From: Dryocosmus kuriphilus
Taxonomy: Eukaryota > Arthropoda > Insecta > Hymenoptera > Cynipidae
DNA length: 64,000 nucleotides
NCBI GenBank assembly: GCA_038277395.1
Contig: CM076195.1
Span: 161,543,911-161,607,910 of the forward strand
Direction of reading: 5' to 3'
The position numbers and the translations under genes are program-made. Positions within the stretch are counted from its first letter, which is position 1. Every line of letters begins with the position of its first letter. The notes under the pieces are model-generated. The model was not told the DNA's origin. It saw only the letters and a list, made by a program, of their open reading frames with translations, and ran no database searches. Below, piece after piece: positions 36,841 to 47,731 of the stretch.

Positions 36841-38640
36841 ATACAGGTTGTCTAGGGACCCGGGAAAAGCGGGGAAACGGGGAAGTTTTTGCACCTTGGA
36901 AAATATGTGAAAATTCCGGGCATTCATAAAAAGATCCGAGAAATCTGTGGTCATAAATTTAATTTCTCGCTTCATAGTCTTTCCCCTATTCAATTTTTTA
37001 AAAAATTCCTTCTTTTCGGGTTGATAATTCCACTCTTTTTGTTTGAAAAAATATTCTTTTTGCTGAAGAGTCAACTATAACATTTTCCTTTGAGAATTCA
37101 TCTTTTATAGTTCAAAAGGAACTTATTTTTTATTGCAATTTGTTTTTATTTTTATGATTGAAAATTCTTTTTTTTTTGGGTTAAGAACAATTCTTTTTAG
37201 TTGAAAAATGAACTACATTCTTCAAAATTCAACAGTTTTGTTAAAAATTCATTTTTAATTAAAAAATAATTTCGTTTCTGAAAATACATCTCTTTTTTGT
37301 GTTTTTTTTTCGGTTCAAAATTAAACTTTTTTACTCAAAATTTACTTGTTCCATTTTTGGTTAAGAATTCATCTTCTTAGTTAAAAAATTTAACCATTTT
37401 TTTTTAATTCAAGGATTTTGTTAACAATTCATCTTTGGTGAAATATTTGATTAGTTTTGGTTAAAAAATTAATTTATTTTTTCAATTTAACTGTTTCATT
37501 TTTGTTTAAGAATTCACCTTTTTGAGATGAAAATTTACTAATAGGGTGGGCGGGGGATTCAAGAATTTGGTAAGAAACTCATCCTTGGCTGAAAAATTAT
37601 GTTTTTTGATTGAAAGTTCAACTGTTTGGCTGAAAATCAACTTTTTTTTTGTTGAAACTTTATCTTTCTTGTGTGGAAATTCAACTATCTTGTTAAAAGT
37701 ATTGTTAAAAGTATTAGTCTTTTTTAGTTAAAAATGAAACTATTCCGTTGTTGAAAGTAGCACTTTTTTCCTTAAAAAATTTATTTTTTTGTGTTAAAAT
37801 TTAAACTTTTTCATTAAAACTTGAAATATTTTGGTTGAGAGTTAATTTTACTTTTTTTTGGTTGAAAATTAAGCTATTTTTGGTTTTTTCTTTTATTGGT
37901 ATATTTTTATTTAATAATTAGAGAATTCGGTTGAAAATTCATTTTGTTTTTGTTGAGAACATAATTATTTTTCACTAAAAATGTACTTTTCTTATTGATA
38001 CTTCAATTTTTTTCAAATTAAAAGCACAAATATTTCGGTTTAAATTTCAAGTGTTATATTTTCTGCTGAAAATTTAGAAATTCCACGATTTTGGGAAAAA
38101 ATCATCTTTGGTCGAAAAATCATGTTTTTTGGTTGAAAATTTAGCTGTTTGATTGCAATTATTTTTTTTTGTGACAATACGTCTTTCTTGTATGTAAATT
38201 CAAATATTTTATTGAAATTCTTTTTTTGGGTTGATAATAATTAAGCTATATTTGGTCTAACATAATCTTTATTGGTTGAAGTGAACTATAACCTTCTCGT
38301 TTACGATCTCATCTTTTTTAGTTTAAAACTCGTCTATTTGGGTAAATATTGGTATTTCTCTTCAGTTAAAAATTAAATTTTTCCGTTGAAAATTCATTTT
38401 TTTCGTTAAAAATATATCAACTTTTTTATTAAAAATTCCCAATTTGGCGAAAATTTAAGTTTTTTAACATTAGAAATAAAAATATGTTAGTTTAAATTTC
38501 AACAAATATTTGGTTTACATTTCAGCATATATTTGGTTTAAAAGTAAAGTCTTACGTTTTTGAATGAAAATTCTTTCCTTTTTTTATTTTTGGTTAGAAA
38601 TTTAGATATTTGTGTTTTAAAATTCTACTTCTACATTTTT
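36841..38640. repeat. Degenerate short-period AT-rich repeats
   Basis: The stretch is built from variants of a unit of roughly 30-35 bases with words such as GAAAATTCAACT, TTGTTAAAAATTCAT and TTTTGGTTGAAAATT. The copies are too diverged for a fixed period. The start (GGGAAAAGCGGGGAAACGGGG, near 36865) is more GC-rich and may be the head of a separate dispersed repeat. The end (38500-38640) is shared with 21460-21590. No gene is credible. Confidence 0.65.
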
Positions 38641-38689
38641 GAAAATGTTGGCTTAAAAATGCCGTCAGTTTAAATCGAAGAAACAAAGC

Positions 38690-39085
38690 ATAAGATAAAT
38701 AAGATAAATAAAACAAATAAGGTTAAAGTGTAGTTAAAGCAATGTTAAAGTAAAGTTAAACTAATGCTAAAGTAATGATAATGTAACGTTAAATTAATGT
38801 TAAACCTCCACCTCCTCCTCCTACTCAAGTAACGTTAAATTAACGTTAAAGTAACGTTCAACTAATGTTAAAGTAACGTTACTGGAGTAGGAGGCAGAGG
38901 AGGAGGAGCAGAAGGCGGAGGAGGAGAACGAGGAGGGGGAGGAGGAGGTTTAACATTTATTTAACGTTACATTATCATTACTTTAATATTAGTTTAACTT
39001 TCCTTTAACATTACTTTAAATACACTTTTATCTTATTTGTTTTATTTATTTTATTTATCTTATTTATTTTGTTTATTTTATTTAT
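38690..39085. repeat. Large imperfect palindrome with AACGTTA words
   Basis: The left arm (AAGATAAATAAAACAAATAAGG, then repeated TTAAAGTAA and AACGTTA words, then CCTCCACCTCCTCCTCC) is mirrored by the right arm (GGAGGAGG, TTTAACATT, AACGTTACATTATCATTAC, ending CTTATTTGTTTTATTTATTT). The arms are about 130-150 bp, around a centre rich in AACGTTA and GGAGG. It looks like a foldback element or MITE. No coding sequence is present. Confidence 0.8.
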
Positions 39086-39288
39086 TTTATTTAATTATTT
39101 TAAAAAATCTAAATTTGGAGCCATCTGTTGACCATCAGGAATCTGCATTACCAACAAAGATATTGGCGCCATCTAGCGTTGGCGGCTGGAACTATGTAGT
39201 ATTACCGATTAAGGATAATTTAGAATGAAACAGAACCTTACTCGGATGGTAAGTGCTCCCATTCTTGCATAGCTATACTACTCTGCAA

Positions 39289-40030
39289 CTACAAAAACGC
39301 TGAATTTCGAAAATTTTTTGAAAACATCAAAGTCCTGCAGTTTTTTGGAATTTGAGTTGATCGAAAAATGGTATAGGACTTTTCGATAGAACCCTTCTGG
39401 AGGGGAACAGAACTCTCATCAGAACTTCTGGAGCTCTGAAAATGTTCAAAATCGAAATTTTTGGGTATCTTTAAAGTCCTGCAGTTTTTTTTTGGATTTT
39501 GAGTCGATCGCAAAACGATATAGGACTCTTCCATATAACTCTAATGGAGGGGGGGGGGGGGCAGAACTCTCATCAGAACTGTTGGAACTTTTGACGAAAA
39601 ATTTCGGCCGATGTTACATTTTACAAAATGCTGTAAATCTAGGATTTTTTAATCTTTCCAAATTTTTTCTTGTAGAACTCTAGAACTCTTTAAGCAAAAA
39701 AAAGATGGCGCAACGAAAAATTGGTTTGCAAAAAAATGGGGGGACTAGGTATTTTTTCGAAAACTTTTTTTTGGGTAAATTCGCCGGAACTATTTTTGAA
39801 AAGCATCAGTAACTCTAGAACTATGCTAAATCTACTCCGAACTCTAGAGAAAAAATGATTTTTTTAAAAGTGGGGGGGGGGGGGGGTGAACCAACCCCCC
39901 CATTTTGTAAAAACCGTTTTTTACCCATTAATCGTCAGAAAGGTTTTCAAAACTTATCAGGAACTTTAGAACTATTCTAAAGGAAGTCAGAACTCTAAAG
40001 AAAAATTACAAATTTTGATAGTGGGGGTAA
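39289..40030. repeat. Diverged tandem repeats of about 144 bp
   Basis: AAAGTCCTGCAGTTTTTT occurs near 39329 and 39473, each followed by a GATCG word, then TATAGGACT, then AGAACTCTCATCAGAACT about 95 bases on, giving a period near 144 bp. Later parts (39690-40030) keep GAACTCTAGA-like words and poly-G tracts (39547-39560, 39873-39886). The unit is not recognised. Confidence 0.6.
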
Positions 40031-41160
40031 AAGTTCACACGCATGTTACGTCACCGATTGTTACCGCAACGAGTGAAACATATTTCTAAATTATTTTTAA
40101 AAATTTTAGAGCATACGTAAAAATGTGAAGAAATACTTCAAAATTTGTTTTTCACGCCCTACAAAGCAGTGTATCTAAATTTTCATTTTTCTTCTTATTT
40201 TATTAGGAATTATTAAAAAAGTGCAAACGATCGAAAATCATACGATGTGCATTTTGCATACTTTATTTAACTTACGAACAATGAACGGTTTCGTATTTTT
40301 ATGACCACTTTTACACGTATAAAATTAATAATTTCGCATTCTTTTTAGATTTTTTAAAGTGATTTTTTTTCGAGTTCTATCCTAAAATATGAGTGCTACC
40401 GAATGATATGCTAAAGACTGGAAATTGAAGCTATATTTTAATTTCCCATTTCTAAAAAAAAGCAACTAAAATTTTGAAACTTCATTAAAAACTACTACGA
40501 TGTAGGAAATTTTTCCCAGTATTATTCAAAAAAATCTATTAAATCATGGAAGTGGGTAAAACGGCTGGAACTAAAATTTCACAACTTTTTGGCAACGACT
40601 CGTAAGCATTTTTTTGAAACCTTAGGAATTCAAAATATCAAAACTATATATATAATTATTTAAAATTTATTTCAAACATAAATAAAATTAGGCTCATTGG
40701 AATCCGCGAATCTAATTCTAAGTTTTTAAAAATTATCAATAAAAATCTCATGAAAATTGTTAATTGATGTATTCATTTTAAATTTAGGTTTATTAGTATT
40801 TTTATTATGTTGTTGAAATTTAAAAAATATATCTATAATTTTGCAATAGAAATTATACCACGTTTCACTGCGGCTCCTTTAAATGATTTTAAGTTTTATG
40901 AATAGAAACTTTGGATACTTCTAATTCAAAGATTTTAAAATTTCAAACCTGAGAGCAGTCAAAAGTAAAAGTTCCAATGTTTTCAAATATTGCAAACATG
41001 AGATATTTTTCCTAAATAACAATATATTTTCTAGCTTATTCAAGGCAGGAAATTGAGCAGATGAAAAAATTGAGGCGAAATTAAACTTACCATGACTGAC
41101 CAGGATGAAACCGACATCCGATGATAGTAGTCGCGAGATTTTTTTTTATTCCCGAATGTA
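40031..41160. other. AT-rich stretch, nothing recognised
   Basis: No open frame, RNA gene or repeat could be supported. This is the left flank of the large inverted-repeat element that begins at 41161. Confidence 0.5.
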
Positions 41161-41569
41161 TGGGCCTAGCCGGTTAAGCATGTAAAATCTGCCCCCGCAC
41201 GTATTAAGTCCAAATTTACGTCATAGTTTCATGCTCATATAAAGTATAATTTTGCCCAATGATAAGCCTGAAATTGCATTTTGAAGGGAGTTATGGAGGG
41301 GGAAAGATAAATCAAGAAAGTGGTTTTTCTCGAAAACTACGTTACCGATTTTGATGAACAAAATATATGTTGCATACATCAATATCAGTAAAATAAAAAA
41401 AAATATGAAAAAATTTTGATAAAAAATTCGATCAAAAAAAAAATTTTGAAGTAATGGTGAAAGAGGAAAGATGGAATATCCTCATTAAGTATTTAACGTC
41501 TGGGATAAAATATATTCAAAGAAAAAGTCAACTCTTCCAGACCAAAACCACGTATTTAATAGAAAAAGT

Positions 41570-41619
41570 ACATATACGTCAACGTTTCGTCATTGATACA
41601 ATGACCTCATCAGGATGCC
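41570..41619 (-). ncRNA. Hammerhead-like motif, left foldback arm
   Basis: Minus strand: CUGAUGA, one unpaired G, stem II GUCAUUG with CAAUGAC and a UAU loop, GAAA, a two-pair stem III (CG, UUGA loop, CG) and GUA as cleavage triplet. Stem I is four pairs with a mismatch at the junction, so activity is doubtful. Confidence 0.55.
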
Positions 41620-41905
41620 TGGTTAACTTTAAGAAAAAAGTAGAAAAAAGATAACGTCCATGTTTTGAAAAATTAAAAAATTAAAACATTAAAAAATTAA
41701 AGAAATTAAAAAATGATATCACAATTTTCCATAAGAAAAACATAATTGTTTAAAGTGATTTTTGGAGGAGTGAGGTAACAAGTACCTCACAACCTCAAAT
41801 CTGATGAGAAACTTTTTTAATTTCTTTAATTTTTTAATGTTTTAATTTTTTAATTTTTCAAAACATGGACGTTATCTTTTTCTACTTTTTTCTTAAAGTT
41901 AACCA

Positions 41906-41955
41906 GGCATCCTGATGAGGTCATTGTATCAATGACGAAACGTTGACGTATATGT
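41906..41955 (+). ncRNA. Hammerhead-like motif, right foldback arm
   Basis: The same motif as at 41570-41619 on the opposite strand: CUGAUGA at 41912, stem II at 41920-41936, GAAA at 41937-41940. Confidence 0.55.
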
Positions 41956-42403
41956 ACTTTTTCTATTAAATACGTGGTTTTGGTCTGGAAGAGTTGACTT
42001 TTTCTTTGAAAAATTTTGAATTTTTCAAAATTTTTTTTTTATATCGAATTTTTGGGATACACCTACAATTTTTTCTGAAAAATATCTCCAAATTATCTGC
42101 TTTAACATATATTTTTGCTGAATTTTTTGTAGAGGTAGCGGTATAAGATGGGTAAAAAAAATAAAAATCATGCGTGAAGCACTACGATCCTACAGCACCC
42201 TCTCACAGGGCCGCAGGAAAATCCCTAAGTTATCTGCTTTAACATATATTTTTTCCGATATTTCTGTGGCAGTATATCATGACTGAAAAAATCACACATG
42301 CAGCGCTGCTCAGTGCTACAAAGGACGCCTGCAGTTAGCCTACATAAATCATAGTTTCCAGAGTTTACCACGAGGAGGTTGCTGTACGTTTTAAAACTCC
42401 TTA

Positions 42404-44175
42404 ACGGGGTGCTTTTTTAATATGAGTCCCTCTCGCCTCTCACAAATCGGGGTGCTTTATTATTGTGAGTCCCCTCGCCTTCACAAATCGGGGTGATTTA
42501 TTATTGTGAGTCCCCTCGCCTTCACAAATCGGGGTACTTTATTATTGTGAGTCCCCTCGCTTCTCACAAATCGGGGTGCTTTATTATTGTGAGTCCCCTC
42601 GCCTTCACAAATCGGGGTGATTTATTATTGTGAGTCCCTTCGCCTTCACAAATCGGGGTACTTTATTATTGTGAGTCCCCTCGCCTCTCACAAATCGGGG
42701 TGCTTTATTATTGTGAGTCCCCTCGCCTTCACAAATCGGGGTGATTTATTATTGTGAGTCCCCTCGCCTTCACAAATCGGGGTACTTTATTATTGTGAGT
42801 CCCCTCGCTTCTCACAAATCGGGGTGCTTTATTATTGTGAGTCCCCTCGCCTTCACAAATCGGGGTGATTTATTATTGTGAGTCCCTTCGCCTTCACAAA
42901 TCGGGGTACTTTATTATTGTGAGTCCCCTCGCCTCTCACAAATCGGGGTGCTTTATTATTGTGAGTCCCCTCGCCTTCACAAATCGGGGTGATTTATTAT
43001 TGTGAGTCCCCTCGCCTTCACAAATCGGGGTGATTTATTATTGTGAGTCCCCTCGCCTTCACAAATCGGGGTACTTTATTATTGTGAGTCCCCTCGCTTC
43101 TCACAAATCGGGGTGCTTTATTATTGTGAGTCCCCTCGCCTTCACAAATCGGGGTGATTTATTATTGTGAGTCCCTTCGCCTTCACAAATCGGGGTACTT
43201 TATTATTGTGAGTCCCCTCGCCTCTCACAAATCGGGGTGCTTTATTATTGTGAGTCCCCTCGCCTTCACAAATCGGGGTGATTTATTATTGTGAGTCCCC
43301 TCGCCTTCACAAATCGGGGTGATTTATTATTGTGAGTCCCCTCGCCTTCACAAATCGGGGTACTTTATTATTGTGAGTCCCCTCGCTTCTCACAAATCGG
43401 GGTGCTTTATTATTGTGAGTCCCCTCGCCTTCACAAGTCGGGGTGATTTATTATTGTGAGTCCCCTCGCCTTCACAAATCGGGGTGATTTATTATTGTGA
43501 GTCCCCTCGCCTTCACAAATCGGGGTACTTTATTATTGTGAGTCCCCTCGCCTCTCACAAATCGGGGTGCTTTATTATTGTGAGTCCCCTCGCCTTCACA
43601 AATCGGGGTGATTTATTATTGTGAGTCCCCTCGCCTTCACAAATCGGGGTACTTTATTATTGTGAGTCCCCTCGCCTTCACAAATCGGGGTGATTTATTA
43701 TTGTGAGTCCCCTCGCCTTCACAAATCGGGGTGATTTATTATTGTGAGTCCCCTCGCCTTCACAAATCGGGGTACTTTATTATTGTGAGTCCCCTCGCCT
43801 CTCACAAATCGGGGTGCTTTATTATTGTGAGTCCCCTCGCCTTCACAAATCGGGGTGATTTATTATTGTGAGTCCCCTCGCCTTCACAAATCGGGGTACT
43901 TTATTATTGTGAGTTCCCTCGCCTCTCACAAATCGGGGTGCTTTATTATTGTGAGTCCCCTCGCCTTCACAAATCGGGGTGATTTATTATTGTGAGTCCC
44001 CTCGCCTTCACAAATCGGGGTACTTTATTATTGTGAGTCCCCTCGCCTCTCACAAATCGGGGTGCTTTATTATTGTGAGTCCCCTCGCCTTCACAAATCG
44101 GGGTGATATATTACTGTGAGTCCCCTCGCCTCTCACAAATCGGTGTGCTTTATTATTCTCGTGCGTCTCACATGA
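42404..44175 (-). repeat. 41-42-bp minisatellite A, higher-order array
   Basis: About 42 units. Read on the minus strand a unit is TTTGTGAGAGGCGAGGGGAC, then TCACAATAATAAAGCACCCC, then GA. Three unit types recur, recognised on the plus strand by GGGGTGCTTT, GGGGTGATTT and GGGGTACTTT and by CGCCTC, CGCCTTC or CGCTTCTC. They commonly follow each other in that order, giving a higher-order repeat of about 125 bp. Each unit has an inverted pair TTGTGAG and CTCACAA and an AATAAA on the minus strand. The array lies just 3' of the DDE_Tnp_4 gene, whose stop is at 44223-44221. Units at both outer edges are degenerate. Confidence 0.95.
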
Positions 44176-44220
44176 ACTCTTTATCACTGGGGTTCTAATC
44201 TTTTTCGCTATCATCTTCAA

Positions 44221-44333
44221 TCACTGGAGTAAAGTGATTTTGCTTGAAGACATCGCACACTCGCAAGCGTAATCTGTTAGACCAGAAACTCCAACGCTGT
44301 CAGGTTTATATCTTAAGAAGCATCTGTACGTTG
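44221..44333 (-). pseudogene. C-terminal piece of the DDE_Tnp_4 transposase, cut off by the Transib
   Basis: Reading the minus strand from the 5-bp target duplication, this piece continues the frame left open at 50870: TYRCFLRYKPDSVGV, then TDYACECAMSSSK, then a TGA at 44223-44221. The cysteine pair CEC looks like the start of a SWIM-like zinc motif; the rest of such a motif is absent, so the C-terminus is shortened. The continuity of frame across the Transib is the main proof that the Transib landed in this gene. Confidence 0.82.
44329..44333 (+). repeat. Target-site duplication of the Transib, left copy
   Basis: CGTTG precedes the left end; the same five bases follow the right end at 50870-50874. 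One C (44334) lies between this copy and CACAGTG, with no counterpart at the right, so one base has been gained or lost at an end. Confidence 0.85.
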
Positions 44334-44334
44334 C

Positions 44335-45440
44335 CACAGTGGGGTAAAATCAAAAAACGAGGTTCAAATCAACTTTTAGAACGCAATTGTGCACCGATTA
44401 AAAATTTTTTTTTTTTTTTAGAAAATTCAGGATTAAATTCTTAAGAGATCTGTGAGAGTCGATTTTTTAATTTTTTTTTTATTCAATGGTTATGTTAATG
44501 CAAATAGCGACAAAAACTACGATTTTTAAAACTTTATTTTTTATCTCCGAGAAAAAATTTTTCTTATTATTAATGTCGCACGAATTTCTTGCATAAGGAC
44601 ACAAGGAATACAAAAAGTTGGTTAGCTTGCAAATTTAATTGTTATAAACAAATTATGTCAACAAACAATGAACATTAACAGCCTGTACATTTCTAGTACA
44701 TGTTTCTGCTCTAGAATTGCATTTTTCAATCTCCAGGATAACAACAGATCATAAAATTTCAGTATCTATTAATGTTATGAATATTATAAACAAATTATAT
44801 AAACAAATACCCATTTTAGGCGTTTATAGGCTGAAAGAATTCGTTTTTTTTTTTTTTTTTTTCCTAGTCATGTTAGAATTACCTTTCCGGTAATGATTTT
44901 TGATAAAATTTTGTTATTTGTCATTAATTGTTTATTTAATAAACAAATAACATAAACAAATTCACATTTTAGGCGTTTATAGGCAGAAAGAATTAGTCTT
45001 TTTCCTTAGTCATGTTAAAATTATGTTACCAGTGATGTTTTTAAATAAAATTTTACTGTCCATTACTATTTGTTAATTTTATAAACAAATCACATAAACA
45101 AATGCATATCGTAGGCGTTTATAGGCAGAAAAAATTTCGTTTTTTTCTTTCAGTCATGTTAACATTATATTACTAGTGATGTTTTCTTATAAAGTTAACC
45201 TTTTCCTTACAATTTGTTAATTTTATAAACAAATTGCATAAACAAATGCACATCGTAGGCGTTTATAGGCAGACAAAACTTGTCTTTTGTTTTAGTCATG
45301 TTACAATTACATTTCCAGTGATACACTTCGACAAAAATTTTCTAATTCTGATAAAATTTTATTGTCTATTACTATTTGTAAATTTTATAAACAAATTATA
45401 TAAATAAATGTATATTTTAGGGATTTATAGGCAGAAACAT
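44335..45440 (+). repeat. Left inverted arm of the Transib
   Basis: Matches the reverse complement of about 48580-49455 plus 50790-50869. The inner part consists of five diverged units of about 145 bp, each containing a TTTATAGGC word with flanking TAAACAAAT and AGTCATGTTA. Copies of the word fall near 44820, 44972, 45115, 45259 and 45421. Such spaced repeats may be transposase-binding sites (inference). Arms this long are unusual for Transib, whose termini are generally short. Confidence 0.88.
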
Positions 45441-45479
45441 ATATATATTTCTTCTATAACGGGTGAAAATAGAATGGCT

Positions 45480-45785
45480 TTCATTTGTCATTTGCTAGTC
45501 ATTTGTTTTGTCATTTGTTAGTCATTTGTTTTTCACTGCGCATGCGCGTTAGTTGATAAAGTTAGAAACAACTGGCTATCCAGCATTTTCTGTAGAACAT
45601 TCGAGCAGTAAACACGTTTCTGGCTTTTGAGTTTCTGATTGAAAAAAATCATATGCTTTCTTTGTAGGTTTCCAAATAATAAGAATTTCTTTCTTCTCTC
45701 TTCTATATAACAAATTGTAGCTACTTTTTTAAGAGCTAATCATTACGGTTCTTCTTTTTGATCAATTTTTAAATTACCCTTGAAA
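45480..45785 (+). promoter_or_regulatory. Probable promoter of the Transib transposase
   Basis: GTCATTTG or a close variant occurs five times between 45487 and 45530. It is followed by TGCGCATGCGC at 45537-45547, a palindrome identical to the core of the NRF-1 (Drosophila ewg) binding site. The start codon is 240 bases further on. No TATA box is obvious. This assignment rests on motif match and position. Confidence 0.45.
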
Positions 45786-47731
45786 ATGTGTACCCTCGAG
45801 ATACCCATTAAAACCTTATGCAATATTTCGATCGAAAATTCCAAGGAAAGTGATGCAGATTTATCTAGCCTAATATTAAATTGCATCAAAGATCTTTACC
45901 CGATTGCAGAAAACCAAGTTGAAACGGTCCGTGAAAAGATACTACGTTACTTCGTTCCTATGTTCAGAAGAAATTGGAAGTCTTCCTTTTACAAGAACAA
46001 AATATTTAGAAAGAGGCATGCTGAATGGTTGCTCACAAATTGTACAATTACTCCAACGATATCAAGTACTAGTAGACGATCTCGGGAAGAATTTGAAGAG
46101 AGCTCCAAGTCGATAAAGAGAAGAAAGTTGCTCACAATCCGGGAAACTTACTCTGAGCTTGAAATTAAACATGCTTTTCTCACTAATCTGAGAACCAGTG
46201 GACAACAAAAATTAGCAAATAAAATAAGTCGACTTTTAGAAGAACTCGATAAAGGTGAGGATGTAACAAATGTAATCAGATTTACCAACGATGAAGCTCT
46301 TGCACTGATAGAAGACGCTAAACTTTCGAAGCACCAATACGAAATGATTCGTATACAAGCAAAAGCTAGAAATGCTGACATTTATGTTCCATATAAGGAT
46401 TTATGCAAAGAAAAAAAAAAGAATGTTATCCCCCTATTGAAGCGATAAACGTAACGGATCAAGGCGTCAAAATTAAATTACAAGATCTGCTAGATCATAC
46501 AGTGAAGCGTTTAATAAAGATTCCCAGCATCGAGTCCTATATGTTGGAAAATGACGTGAAACTTATGACTCTTTTCCTAAAATATGGCTGTGATGGAGCA
46601 TCAGACCAAAGCTCATATAAGCAGAAACTTCCAGATGGCATGGCATCGGACGAAAGTATATTCATGGTCTCAATGGTGCCTATCAGATTGGAGTCAGAAG
46701 GTAAGAAGATTTGGAAAAATCCTCACCCTGGCTCTACAAAATTGTGCATACCAGTTTCTTATCAATATGCTAAGGAAACTCCGGATTTGACGAGATCTGA
46801 GATAGGTCGGATAAAAATAGAAATCAATCGACTTTTTCCCACTAAGATTGCATTTGGCAAATTAAGGTGTCAAGTAAATCATGAGATGCTGTTAACTATG
46901 GTAGATGGAAAAGTAGTTCAGAACCTTTGCAATATACCGAGTGCAGCAACTTGCCATTTGTGCAAATCAAATCCTTCAGAGATGAATGATTTAAATAAAA
47001 TACTGCAAAAGAAAGTCCTTGAGGAGGACTATCAGAATGGTCTTTCACCTCTTCATGCTAAGTTACGTTGCATGAGTCTCATTCTCAATATACCTTATCG
47101 CTTGGGATTCTGCAAGTGGCAAGCAAAAACTGAAGAAGAAAAAGCAATGATGCAAGCAGCCAAATCGAGACTTCAACATGACTTTCGAAAAGAGATAGGT
47201 CTGATAATAGACGTTCCTAGGCACGGATCTGGGAATTCAAATGATGGCAACACTGCACGGAGATTTTTCCGAGATCCTGATCTAACATCCAAAATAACAG
47301 GTGTTGATTTTCGATTGATCCATCGACTTAGCATAATTTTGCAGGTTCTTTCCTGTGGACGCAGAATAGATCCAGAAAAATTTGAAGTTTATGCTTTTGA
47401 AAGAGCACAGTTGTATCTCAGTCTATACAAGTGGTATTATATGCCGTCATCTGTGCACAAAATTTTGTTTCATGGTTCAAAGATTGTTAAATCGTTTCTG
47501 ATTCCAATTGGTATGTTGTCGGAAGAAGCACAAGAGGCACGAAACAAAGATTTCAAGCGATTTCGTGAGTATCATACCCGGAAATGCAGTCGACATGCAA
47601 CAAATACTGATCTTATTCACAAGTTACTGATCTCATCTGATCCGTACTTGTCACATCTGAGAGGAACATGGAAACAGACTGAGAGTATCCTGGATCCTGA
47701 GGCTCTTCAGCTCTTGATGTTAGATCCGTGA
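45786..47731 (+). CDS. RAG1-like Transib transposase, one frameshift in an A10 run
   Basis: Two frames, 45786-46448 (first ATG at 45786) and 46403-47731, form one protein of about 650 residues. The shift is at A10 (46411-46420); both sides make family sense (ADIYVPYKDLCKEKK, then CYPPIEAINVTDQGV). In the second frame the landmarks align with RAG1: D64 in KYGCDGASDQSSYKQ (RAG1 D600), D168 in MVDGKVVQ (D708), zinc cysteines C184 and C187 in CHLC, GNTARRFF, histidines in SSVHKILFHG, and glutamates in LSEEAQEARNKDFKRFRE (E962 region). It would cut and paste the element at CACAGTG ends. The stop TGA at 47729 lies inside the first unit of minisatellite B. The shift may be mutation, sequencing error or, less likely, programmed. 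Confidence 0.92.

Larger units (their letters stand above)
41450..42008. mobile_element. Foldback PLE terminal-repeat fragment
   Basis: Two inverted arms (41517-41713 and 41816-42008) surround a short centre containing GAGGTAACAAGTACCTC. Each arm carries a PLE-type hammerhead-like motif next to ATACGTCAACGTTTCGTC. There is no RT sequence. It is probably a head-to-head pair of PLE terminal repeats left by a truncated insertion, of a fourth lineage distinct from PLE-1 to PLE-3. Confidence 0.75.
41161..42322 (+). repeat. Left inverted terminus of the DDE_Tnp_4 element
   Basis: Matches the reverse complement of 53048-53748, from TGGGCCTAGCC through CTACAAAGGAC. It is interrupted at about 41450-42008 by a foldback insertion that the right arm lacks; the right arm in turn has about 110 extra bases near 53161-53268. 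Confidence 0.88.

Noticed and set aside
42404..44175. CRISPR-like array of regularly spaced repeats
   Set aside because: Units are directly adjacent with no unique spacers, the window is eukaryotic and there are no cas genes.
44335..44375. Classical 12- or 23-base spaced recombination signal at the Transib end
   Set aside because: The heptamer is exact but the best nonamer-like word starts 8 bases after it, and nothing convincing lies at 12 or 23.
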